DNA from: Pseudomonas oryzihabitans
Lineage (GTDB): Bacteria > Pseudomonadota > Gammaproteobacteria > Pseudomonadales > Pseudomonadaceae
Assembly (NCBI RefSeq): GCF_007665395.1
Contig: NZ_VDND01000010.1
Location: forward strand, 1-64,000
Direction of reading: 5' to 3'
Length of the DNA stretch: 64,000 bases
Shown: in pieces, positions 9,109 through 17,600 of the stretch
Position numbering within the stretch: position 1 is the first letter of the stretch
Layout of the letters: every line of letters starts with the position of its first letter
The notes under the pieces: model-generated
Databases searched by the model: none
The model's input: only the letters and a program-made list of their open reading frames with translations
What the model was told of the DNA's origin: nothing
Translations under genes and position numbers: made by a program

Positions 9109-9495
9109 ATGGCAGAAACCGATCAGAATCAGATGGCGCCACGCAACGACTCTTCGGATCAAAGCCTGAGACACAATCTGTGCTTAGATAGGCTAAAAAT
9201 TAGTAATCAAATAGAAATGCACACTTCATATGGGCTGGTAGCAATCGTTAACGAGCCGACTTACTCTTTTAACTCTGCTGACAATGCGCGGCCCTATGCA
9301 CTTGATGTCATCCTATCAATCGAGCGGATCACATTAATCCAAGGTGTGAGATTAAACGGAGCCAGCATTCTGGCAGTTGGTGCTGGTGGAGGATGCATTG
9401 CCGTCCATAAGAATTCGGCACTAGCGCTCGGCGAAAAGCTTTATCACTCCCCCTTCCGGTTGCATGGAAACACCCCAGCACAGGCCAAGGTTTAG
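9109..9495 (+). CDS. Hypothetical protein, 128 residues
   Basis: No family recognised. The open frame extends back to 9025, but the ATG at 9109 gives MAETDQNQMAPRND, a more natural soluble N-terminus than the basic upstream stretch. The middle (GLVAIVNEPTYSFNSADN, VILSIERITLIQGVRLNGAS) looks like beta strands, and a glycine-rich turn AVGAGGGCIAVHK follows. It starts about 100 bp after topB on the same strand. Confidence 0.45.
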   Translation: MAETDQNQMAPRNDSSDQSLRHNLCLDRLKISNQIEMHTSYGLVAIVNEPTYSFNSADNARPYALDVILSIERITLIQGVRLNGASILAVGAGGGCIAVHKNSALALGEKLYHSPFRLHGNTPAQAKV

Positions 9496-9544
9496 GAGCG
9501 ATCTGTTTGTATATAACAAAATCACAGCCCGCCTGAGTCTTTCC

Positions 9545-9745
9545 TTAGACGGATACAAAAAAGAAATTTGACCCATTTTCTAGATACACACGAAGCGGAC
9601 CTGATCCGCTGTCGCGATGTTGTTTCGCTGCCATTCCGCCTCTAAACATTGGGTTCCCCACAAGTGGATTACAGTCTAACCACTGGGCGTATTCCTCGTC
9701 GCTCAACTGGAGCGTTACAGACTCCCAGGAGGCTCTAGCTTTCAT
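9545..9745 (-). CDS. Hypothetical protein, 66 residues
   Basis: The frame is open from 9826, but ATG 9745 (MKARASWESVTLQLSDEEYA) is better placed, with GAGAAAG upstream. LQLSDEEYAQWLDCNPLVGN looks like a short folded motif. No family recognised. It lies convergent to the gene ending at 9495. The gap 9746-10064 holds no other convincing gene. Confidence 0.4.
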   Translation of the reverse strand: MKARASWESVTLQLSDEEYAQWLDCNPLVGNPMFRGGMAAKQHRDSGSGPLRVYLENGSNFFFVSV

Positions 9746-10064
9746 AGTTGCTTTCTCTATTCGATCAAAGACGTTCACATTGTACCCTCTAAGAGTAGTT
9801 ATACAGGCTGCTGCCGGACCTCGCATAAGATCTGGGTTAAGGTGGTTTTTAGCGCCAGATCTGGCGGGTATTGATTAATGCTGATATTTCCTGAAATACA
9901 GTCTCATCCATCACTACTCCCCCAATATTTAGGCTAAATTAACGCGGCACCATGAGTGTATTAAATCGGACCTCAGGCTAAAGCAATCCATTAATATGGC
10001 TTTGGAGAATTTCTGTCTCTAGAAACAAAAATTCCAGCGCTACAGCTGGGCTGATTTTCATTTT

Positions 10065-10304
10065 TTACGAATTACCGGTGCGCTGGTGCTTGTTGTCATT
10101 CTCACCTATGACTGGCTCATCGAAAGCGTCTAGAGCAACCTCACCCTCGCCGGCTGGATCTATCTGATCGAGAACCAAAGGCCCGGCTGCAGCCGTGCTC
10201 AGGAATATGGACGACATCACATATGGCCCATGCAATGCTCTTGCGAGCAGGGCTGAGGCGCTCGGCGAACTGAATCTTTGCCACCTACGGGTTGGGACAA
10301 TCAT
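10065..10304 (-). CDS. Small protein, QRFSSP family (copy 1)
   Basis: 79 residues, a paralogue of the gene at 31651-31896. Both begin M-I with QRFSSP at residues 9-14 (8-13 in the other), then an alanine-rich helix (ALLARAL / AMIARSL), then an acidic, proline-containing tail with LDQIDPA / LDPDQVDPA and EPVIGENDN / DPVTGDIDD. Even the leaders match: both have GTGAGGTGGTAA directly before the ATG, a hairpin before that, and the 21-bp element 62 bp upstream. Function unknown; the acidic tail suggests an interaction partner or a DNA-mimic-like role, which is speculation. Confidence 0.65.
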   Translation of the reverse strand: MIVPTRRWQRFSSPSASALLARALHGPYVMSSIFLSTAAAGPLVLDQIDPAGEGEVALDAFDEPVIGENDNKHQRTGNS

Positions 10305-10365
10305 TTACCACCTCACAGGGAGACCGCCAATGGCCTCAATAGTTGGAATTGGAAAAAAAGCAGGC

Positions 10366-10386
10366 GTTCAGTGGCCACTACTACCG
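10366..10386 (-). promoter_or_regulatory. 21-bp palindromic element, copy A
   Basis: TTCAGTGGCCACTACTACC with the perfect 10-bp palindrome AGTGGCCACT at its core. On the minus strand it lies 61 bp upstream of the small gene starting at 10304. One of five near-identical copies in the window; probably an operator or promoter element. Confidence 0.6.
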
Positions 10387-10635
10387 GTAGTCTTTATTGT
10401 CACGGCTCCACCTTTTTCTGCATATCAGCTACTGGAGGTAAGCCTGATAGGAAATGCTGACGAAGCTTCTCGACCTTTTGTCTCCGTATCTCAGCTTTCC
10501 GAAGTTTCCTTTATTCTAGTGTGGACAGCACATATCCGAGATGCATACTGCTATCCTTTTGCATCCTAAAATTTTCGCTAATTACAACTCTCATCTGCAA
10601 GACTGCCTGACATGGTAAGCGTCCCAGAGCTTTCT

Positions 10636-10656
10636 GTTCAGTGGCCACTATCACCG
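10636..10656 (+). promoter_or_regulatory. 21-bp palindromic element, copy B
   Basis: TTCAGTGGCCACTATCACC, same core as copy A. On the plus strand it lies 149 bp before the gene at 10806, whose paralogue at 30905-31198 is also served from this side of an element (copy D). No convincing gene starts 55-62 bp away on the minus side. Confidence 0.55.
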
Positions 10657-10805
10657 TCGATCGGAACTTTTGCCGATCATCCGACCATCTCACTCACTCA
10701 TATCGGCTCGGTGGTTATGCAGCTCGCTTTTTTACCTTTTGCGCTAGTGAGTCATGCTGTGATGTGCAATTATCGGTGCACGGTATGGTGGTCGGAGGGT
10801 CAGGA

Positions 10806-11165
10806 ATGAAACGCGACGAGCAGAAGTGGATTCCTATTTCGTACATCCGGGAATTTTTTCCCTGTAATTTCGAAATCAACCTAAGACAATCTGATATTTT
10901 TTACCAAGGCTGGCGCATAGAGGTGATCGACTCCATAACACATCGCGCTGCCGCTTCCGAGAGCAATTCAAGAACCATCTTGCATATATCTTCTATGATA
11001 GAAATCGCCGCAGATTTGATGGGGCGCATCAAGGCCGGTCCTACTCAACTGCCGGAAACTCCTGAGCCACTACCTTGCGCTTCGAAACGGGAAACCTATG
11101 GACTGTCGAATGTGATTCCATTGCATAAGAAAAAAAGCGCAAAGATAAAGTCTACAACTAATTGA
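10806..11165 (+). CDS. Small protein, FFPxNFE family (copy 1)
   Basis: 119 residues from ATG 10806, chosen because GGAGGGTCAGGA precedes it; the open frame runs back to 10641. A paralogue of the gene at 30905-31198: both have FFP(C/S)NFE, then VIDSITHR / VCDVITDR, a central beta-rich stretch, and IEIAADLMGRI / MGTIAADLCNEL. This copy has an extra C-terminal tail ending in lysines (IPLHKKKSAKIKSTTN). Function unknown; soluble. Linked to element copy B, as its paralogue is to copy D. Confidence 0.65.
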   Translation: MKRDEQKWIPISYIREFFPCNFEINLRQSDIFYQGWRIEVIDSITHRAAASESNSRTILHISSMIEIAADLMGRIKAGPTQLPETPEPLPCASKRETYGLSNVIPLHKKKSAKIKSTTN

Positions 11166-11810
11166 TTCGATAATCGCTACGGCGCTTTAAGATATGAATG
11201 GCCCGAGGACTAGCAAGATTGTCGGGAGTATTTATTGGAAGTACCTTATATGCATCTTAAGATTATTTAGCACGGCGTCAATTCCTTCTTGCCGCCCCGC
11301 CACGAAGTGCAATATCTATCCACGCTTAACGTGTTACAGCTGCATGAATAGATTGAAGCACGCTCTGGACCAACCGGCAAAGCCAGTTCTAAAGAGTACA
11401 TGAGATAGTGAAGGGCGCCTCATAGGGACCTCGCACATAATGCCTTGCGGTCGCAGAAGCGTTCTGACGGATCAGCATGAAACCTTATCCAAGTCTCTGG
11501 AGTCAGTTTTCGGGCATGAATGGGCCAGAGTTGGGCCATTAGCTGCCTTTCGCAGGACGCTGGCTTTGATGTCGCCAAGACGCGGTTTGCGCTTTGCTCT
11601 TGGCCCAGGCACTGACGCACGTGGTTGAGCTCGCCCGTCAGCAAATCCACAGGATCACGGCTGTACATCAGTGCCTCGGGACAAACAGAGAATGCTGCTG
11701 CAGTAAGCGAGCGGATCGCCAAGGCCGGCCTGCAGGCTAACCATCCGCTGCTCTTCCCGGCCGCCGCTGGCGGCGATAAAGCTTTAGAATGAACGACGCG
11801 TGCAGTGTCT
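11166..11810. other. No convincing gene
   Basis: Open frames here (plus 11194-11403 and 11440-11628, minus 11420-11722) lack ribosome sites and recognisable motifs. The minus frame has a protein-like stretch (SRDPVDLLTGELNHVRQCLG) that may be a decayed gene, but nothing identifies it. Confidence 0.4.
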
Positions 11811-11992
11811 CAGATGAACCTGGATTTTATAGCGGCGTTTGCCGGCAAGGGCTACGAAACGCGCCTGACCCGAGCGGGTTAGATCGCCAAGGCGAAGACA
11901 GTTCTGGCCCACAAACGCCCTTCGAGGATTGAACGGCTGCACGCACGGATCCGCGAGTCTCTAGCTAAGGCGGATGTCGGTATGAGGAACAG
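11811..11992 (+). pseudogene. Serine recombinase C-terminal remnant
   Basis: The frame from 11811 reads MNLDFIAAFAGKGYETRLTR, then AG-stop-IAKAKTVLAHKRPSR and a helical LHARIRESLAKAD. This matches the end of the catalytic domain and the start of the DNA-binding domain of resolvase/invertases, and resembles the second remnant at 12702-13013 (FMAAFARKHYETRRAR, GIAKAK). An in-frame TAG and missing catalytic N-terminus make it non-functional. Confidence 0.5.
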
Positions 11993-12123
11993 CCATGTCA
12001 CAGGAATGTTCCAGCAACACCGCCAATCGGTGCCGGCTTCCTTTGACCCGTGCTAACCCTGCGGCTCCTGCGCCGGGAAGCTATTGGCATAGATGGGCGC
12101 GCCTGCTTATGTGCAGTTAGCAG

Positions 12124-12342
12124 TCACTCACGGGGTTCTATAACGGTGTCTTCGGCACTGCGGACTGCGCGCTCCTCCCAGTTTTCGGACTTCTTGCCGA
12201 GCACGTAGACGGCCATGCCGTACCCTGCTGCCGCCTGAGGATTTGGCATCACGGCAAGCAGGTGCCAGCCGTTGGCAAGAGCTGCCTCCGCATCACTGCG
12301 GGTATTAACTTCTTTGAGATGTCTCACTTCGTGCAGCTGCAT
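12124..12342 (-). CDS. Hypothetical protein, 72 residues
   Basis: ATG 12342 with GGAG seven bases upstream gives MQLHEVRHLKEVNTRSDAEA. The motif SDAEAALANGWHLLAVMP followed by a glycine/tyrosine turn and VYVLGKK suggests a small alpha-beta domain of the kind seen in short ICE or plasmid proteins. The open frame extends upstream through what appears to be a decayed DUF1173-like gene. No family assigned. Confidence 0.5.
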   Translation of the reverse strand: MQLHEVRHLKEVNTRSDAEAALANGWHLLAVMPNPQAAAGYGMAVYVLGKKSENWEERAVRSAEDTVIEPRE

Positions 12343-12427
12343 CAAGGAGCTCCAAGCCAGCGAAGCCGGCGGGATGGACGGCGGAAAGGGCTCAGCATTC
12401 CAGGTCAAAGGTAACATCTCTTGCAGG

Positions 12428-12679
12428 TTACATGCCGAAGACCTCGAGGGCGAAGTTCTGCTGCATGTCCGGCAGTCAGAAGTCTGGGAAGACTGCGCAC
12501 TCATCGCCGTCATAGCGCAGCGGCTTGTCGAACTTGCGTTCCTCATCCCGCAGCGTTCGCTAGATCTTGCCTTCCAGGTCTGAATCGACCGCGATCCACT
12601 GTCCGCTCACCGGCATCACCGCCACCTTGAGCACATCCGCTTGATTAGCCTTGCCCAGGCGCTGAGCGATCTGAGCGGT
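12428..12679 (-). pseudogene. DUF1173-like remnant
   Basis: One reading frame gives VSGQWIAVDSDLEGKI-stop-RTLRDEERKFDKPLRYDGDE, then VFPDF-stop-LPDMQQNFALEVFGM-stop. The order (a WI(P/A)V-D start, then F-KPLRYDGDE, VFPDF and EVFGM) is that of the C-terminal part of DUF1173 proteins known from integrative elements. Two internal stops and loss of the N-terminus show it is decayed. The family call is from memory of the motif. Confidence 0.45.
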
Positions 12680-12701
12680 AGCGGTCGCTTGTCGACGTCC
12701 G

Positions 12702-13013
12702 CTTCTGGAGGCGGTGGACCGGCTGTCTCGCCTTGACTGTGCAACCTGGGGCCAGCTACGTGACCGGATCGCTCGGGCAAATCGACAGGTGGTGTCCCTC
12801 CACCTACCGCTGCCCCATGCCCTACTGCGGCCAGCCGCTGCCGGTGGTGATGGGCTGCAAGAGTGGGTGACGCGGGCGCTTTCCCAGATGCTCCTGGAAT
12901 TCATGGCAGCGTTCGCCCGGAAACACTACGAAACGCGGAGGGCCAGGGCGGCGCAGGGCATCGCCAAGGCGAAAGCGGTAGGGGTCTACAAAGGCCGCCC
13001 GCGGGATGAGTAG
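12702..13013 (+). pseudogene. Truncated serine recombinase (resolvase/invertase)
   Basis: Reads VDRLSRLDCATWGQLRDRIA, then VVSLHLPLPHA, then MLLEFMAAFARKHYETRRAR and GIAKAKAVGVYKGRP. These are the second half of the catalytic domain, the long E helix and the hinge of a Tn3-resolvase/Pin-type recombinase. The N-terminal part with the nucleophilic serine is absent, with a stop at 12663 in frame, and a stop after GRPRDE removes the helix-turn-helix. A transposon remnant, not a working enzyme. Confidence 0.7.
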
Positions 13014-13364
13014 CTGCACAGTCGCACCCAGGAGTGCCTGGACAGGGGGATGTCAGTGCGGGGACGGCCAGGCTATTGGGGTGCTCGACCGGCACCGACA
13101 ATCGTGGCGCGCGGCCGCATCGTGACAGGTCACAGCTCGACGCCAAACCCTCACGCGCCGATCTTATCTGCATAGTTACCGACCGCGGTCACGCTGCTCC
13201 ACACGCGGATCGGCTCGGGGCGGCTGCGCACGCCGATCCAGTTGTGCCCAAGCGGACGGCTAGTGTCCAGCCCTCACCACTCGGCCCTCAACGTACCAGA
13301 AACTCGCGGGTGGCGCCCTCACTGACCAAGGCCCTCAGGGCTTCTTCCTGTAGGGTATCTCAGA

Positions 13365-13612
13365 TCATGCCTGGCCTCGGCCGATGGGCGCGGCGGCCAG
13401 GTCGCGGGCCTGGGCGTCCGTCGCTACCGCAAGTTCGATCAGGAGTGCGGTAACTTCCTTAAAGGTCTCCACGGGGACGTGGACAAAGCCGTTCTGAGCG
13501 TTGTACCGAAACGGGGACAGTAGCATGCCGAGCAAGTCATGCAGAGCGAGTCTTTACTGGCGCGTAATGCCCGGATTGCATCTTCGTCGAGATCGCAGAA
13601 ATTGTTCTTCAT
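13365..13612 (-). pseudogene. Unidentified small gene with probable frameshift
   Basis: From ATG 13612 the frame reads MKNNFCDLDEDAIRALRASK and then loses sense. Shifting by one base near 13545 gives ALHDLLGMLLSPFRYNAQNG and FVHVPVETFKEVTALLIELA, then a stop at 13365-13367. The two halves make a plausible protein of about 80 residues, so one small frameshift is likely. No family recognised. The same strand carries the 13680-13979 gene just upstream. Confidence 0.4.
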
Positions 13613-13679
13613 TGGGACTCCAAGCCAGCCTAGCCGACGGCGGTGCGCGGATCGCTGTTTCTGGGAACTGTCCCACGGC

Positions 13680-13979
13680 TCATGCCGGCGCCGCGGTCAG
13701 CGTATGTTCGAACTCGAACAGGCACTGATGGCCGGCGTTATCCAACTGGCGGATGGTGAACGCATAGTTAATGGCGCCCAAAAACATGCCGCTGCGCAGC
13801 GTTCTCGACAGGCCCTTGTTGGGGGCCTTAAGGTCCTGAACATGACCCAGCAGATAATGGCGTCCCGCTTCGGGCAGCTGGTTAAGTGCCGCCTGCACGT
13901 GCTGGGGCAGGGTGTCCAGCAGGGCGTCTCGTGCGGCCGCTTCCTGGTCTTGCTGTTCGATGAGTTCCTTGATTTCCAT
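13680..13979 (-). CDS. Hypothetical protein, 99 residues
   Basis: MEIKELIEQQDQEAAARDAL opens a long amphipathic helix, followed by HVQAALNQLPEAGRHYLLGH and a C-terminal part with FLGAINYAFTIRQLDNAGHQ. Soluble, mostly helical, no known motif. The start is the first ATG of a protein-like frame. Upstream of the broken gene at 13365-13612 on the same strand. Probably an ICE accessory gene. Confidence 0.5.
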   Translation of the reverse strand: MEIKELIEQQDQEAAARDALLDTLPQHVQAALNQLPEAGRHYLLGHVQDLKAPNKGLSRTLRSGMFLGAINYAFTIRQLDNAGHQCLFEFEHTLTAAPA

Positions 13980-14271
13980 GTCTACGCTCCGTAGTGGTCG
14001 GGTTCGCGATCAAGCCAGCCCCTAGGGGTTTGGCCGTCCAGTGCCCAAGGCTTTCGGCCGCCCCACCCCTGGGGGCTAGCCACCAAACTCCGCCAATGTA
14101 CCGGGGCGGATTTCACGTAATGAATACTTATGCGCAAGTAAGCCTGTCAGGGCCAAATAGTAAAGTCGCCATCCAGCCAGATAGATATGCCCTGATCACG
14201 CCAGGCGGCTAGCCAACCGGTTTTGCAGCCGGTGCGGAGCGATCAGGATGTCAGCCTAGGAGCGGATTACG

Positions 14272-14466
14272 ATGAGCCTATGCAAAGTCGATCGCCTCAA
14301 GGTCATCCAGGGGGTGACCGAGGGTTTCCTCACGCCCAAACGCGCCGCCCAGCGCCTGCAGCTTAGTACCCGGCAAGTTCACCGCCTCGTGCAGCGTTAT
14401 CGGGACGCCGACGTCTCCGGCCTGACCTCACATATGAGGTCAACCAATTCACGCGGTTCGCGGTGA
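14272..14466 (+). pseudogene. Transposase N-terminal fragment (ISNCY-like)
   Basis: 64 codons read MSLCKVDRLKVIQGVTEGFL, then PKRAAQRLQLSTRQVHRLVQ and RYRDADVSGLTS, the N-terminal helix-turn-helix of ISNCY/IS1202-type transposases, which usually start this way. The frame then stops and no catalytic DDE domain follows. No clear terminal inverted repeats were found. A dead IS end, next to the tandem repeat that precedes ndvB. Confidence 0.6.
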
Positions 14467-14625
14467 CTACTTAATTACCAGCGCCTCACCGCCATTACGG
14501 CACAGCGCACAGCGCTATGTGTGCCAGCAGACAGACACACCCACCCCTAGACTTCCACACTGGATGCGCACCGCCTCAAGGCGTCGTGCACGCGGAACCT
14601 GCGTGGAAGACATTTCTGCGCTGGT

Positions 14626-14674
14626 GTTTGCGTTTTGCGTTTTGCGTTTTGCGTTTTGCGTTTTGCGTTTTGCG
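14626..14674 (+). repeat. 7-bp tandem repeat TTTTGCG x7
   Basis: Seven units, six exact and the first with G for T, end 18 bp before the ndvB start codon. The unit length is not a multiple of three, and the repeat sits in the leader or promoter region, so gain or loss of units by slippage could change promoter spacing or leader structure. Confidence 0.85.
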
Positions 14675-14692
14675 TTAAATGCTAAGGAAAAC

Positions 14693-17600
14693 ATGGATAG
14701 GCAGTGGCTTCGAGTAATCCAACGGTTGTGGCATCCCGTGTCACGCACCTTCCAGTACGAGCCGGCATTGCGTGCGGAGCTGTTTAATCTAGAGCAGATG
14801 GCCGCTCACGGCGCTCATCTCGCCCGACAGCATCAGCTAAGCTCTCATACCACCTCAGACGCCCTGCTTCACCGCCTTGCTGAGAATGCGGCTCTTCTGA
14901 CCAGCAGTTGCCACGCGATGGCCATCGCTGCACTGTCCAATCAACGCGCAACGCCGGCGGCCGCGTGGCTACTCGACAATTTCTATCTGGTCGAAGAGCA
15001 GATACGCACCGCACAGAAACATCTGCCCAAAGGCTACTGCCGTGAGCTGCCAGGTTTGGATAATGGGCCTTCTCGCAGCTTTCCGAGGGTGTATGACATT
15101 GCGCTGGAAACTATCTCCCACGGCGACGGACGCGTCGACAGCGATAACCTGAGCCGTTTCGTTACTGCTTATCAAGCGGTAACACCCCTGACTTTGGGTG
15201 AGTTGTGGGCCATTCCCATCATGTTGCGCCTGGCCTTGATCGAAAATCTCAGGCGTGTCGCGTCACAGGTGATGGCTAGCTGGACCGATCGTAACCTCGC
15301 CAACGACTGGGCCGACCGTTTCATTTCCACCGCCGAGCACGACGCCAAGAGCGTAGTGCTGCTGGTGGCCGATCTTGCACGCTCTGCGCCGCCGATGACG
15401 AGCGCCTTCGTTGCGGAGCTCTCGCGACGTTTACAAGGCCAAAGTGCGTCTCTGGTTCTGCCGATGACCTGGGTCGAACAGGCCCTGGCGGAATCTGGCC
15501 AAAGTGTCGAACGCCTTATTCATCTCGATGGCCAACTGCAGGCCACGGAGCAGGTGTCGATCAGCAACAGCATCAACAGCCTGCGGCTGCTATCGGCGGC
15601 GGACTGGCGCGAGTTCGTCGAGCGTATGAGCGGCGTCGAACAAGCGCTGGCCAAAGACCCGGCTCACGTCTACCACCGCATGGATTTCGCCACTCGCGAT
15701 CACTACCGCCACGCCATCGAGCGCCTGGCGCGCAGCTGCTCGCATTCCGAGATCGACATCGCGCAGGCGGCCATCGGTCTCTGCGACGCCGCGGCCGAGC
15801 AGGATCCGCTGAAGAGGCACGTCGGTTTCTACCTAGTGGGAGCGGGATTGGCCACACTGGAAATACAGCTTGGTGCCCAGCGCTCCCCGGTGGAGCGCTG
15901 CCGCAGGATACTGCGCGGTGCGCCCTTGGCGTTCTTCGTCGTGCCCGTCATGGTGCTCAGCGTGCTGTTGGCCTGGCCTTTCTTCACCTGGTTGAGAGCG
16001 GACGGATGGGGACTCTGGACGATACTGCTGCTTGGCGGGCCGATCACGGTCATGACCAGTCAGCTGGCCATCGCGCTGGTCAACCGCCTGGTGACCCTGA
16101 CCCTGCTGCCGGACATTCTGCCCCGCCTGGATCTCAGCGCCGGCATTCCCCCTGATGCACGCACGCTGGTCGTGGTGCCAACGCTGATCGGTAGCGTTCA
16201 GGACGTGGAAGAACTGATCGATGGCATGGAAGTACGCTTTCTCGCCAATCGGGACGCCAACCTGCACTTCGCCTTGCTCACCGATTTCATGGATGCCCAG
16301 AGCGAAGTCCTCGAGAGTGACGCATCGATACTGCACTACGCGAGCCAGGCGGTCGAAGCCCTGAACCTAAAGTATCCGGAAACCGGCGCGGCGCGGTTCT
16401 TCCTGCTGCATCGCCCGCGGCGCTGGAATCCCACCGAACAGCGCTGGATAGGCCACGAGCGCAAGCGCGGCAAGATAGCGGACCTCAATGCGCTGCTACG
16501 CGGGCATGGCGCTGGGCGTTTCTCCCTGGTCGTCGGCAACCTCTCTGCACTGCCGAGGATCAGCTACGTCATCACGCTGGATACCGACACCCAACTGCCG
16601 CGCGAGGTGGCACGTCAGCTCCTGGGTGCGATCTGCCACCCGCTCAACCAACCGCGCTTCGATGGGCGCCAGGAACGCATCACAAGCGGCTACGCGATCC
16701 TGCAACCTCGTGTCGGCATCAGCCTGCCGAGCATCGCTCGCTCCACGTACGCTCAGCTGTTCGGCAGCGACGCTGGCGTGGATCCGTATACGCGATCTGT
16801 CTCCGACGTCTACCAAGACTTGTTCGGCAACGGCTCATTCATCGGCAAAGGGATCTACGCCGTGGATGCCTTCGAACATGCCCTGCAGGACCGCTTTCCC
16901 GAAAACCGTATTCTCAGCCACGATCTTATCGAGGGCTGTTATGCCCATTCCGGCCTGATCAGTGATGTACAACTCTATGAAGAGCATCCGGCGCGCTACA
17001 GCGCCGACGCCAAACGCCGTCATCGCTGGATACGCGGAGACTGGCAGTTACTGCCGTGGCTGATGCCCTGGACACCGAAATCCGATGGTGGTCTGGAGCC
17101 GAATCGCCTGACTCACCTGGCCTATTGGAAGATCATCGACAACCTGCGGCGTAGCCTGGAGCCAGCCGCCTTTCTCGGGGTATTGCTATGGGGTTGGTTT
17201 GCCAGCGCTCACGCACTGGCGTGGAGCCTTGGCGTATTGCTGCTGGTGATCACTCAGCCCCTGATCAGCGCCTCGTTGGAGCTGCTGCACAAAGCCCCGG
17301 ACATCCAGCTCGGTCAGCACCTGAAGGTGGTCCTTCGCAGTGCCATCCAGCAGATCACGCGGGCGCTGCTGAGCCTGGTGTGGCTACCCTTCGAAGCCTT
17401 CAGCAGCCTGGACGCCATCGGTCGCACGCTGTGGCGCCTGACCATCAGTCGCCGCCATCTACTGCAATGGAATTCGTCGCGCGAAGTGGAGCGCAGCAGC
17501 CGCAACGACCTGCCGGGCCTGTATCGGCTGATGTGGGTGGCGCCCATGCTGGCCATCGTCGTGGCCGGCGCCTTGCTGCTGGGTGGCGCCCCCTGGGTAT

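Noticed and set aside
10195..10569. 124-codon plus-strand frame
   Set aside because: Overlaps the paralogue-supported gene 10065-10304 and element copy A; no motif.
11420..11722. 100-codon minus-strand frame
   Set aside because: Partly protein-like but no family, no ribosome site and overlapping frames; not enough to call.
14519..14692. 58-codon N-terminal extension of ndvB from GTG 14519
   Set aside because: It would translate the TTTTGCG repeat and lacks a ribosome site; ATG 14693 has AAGGA and gives a natural start.
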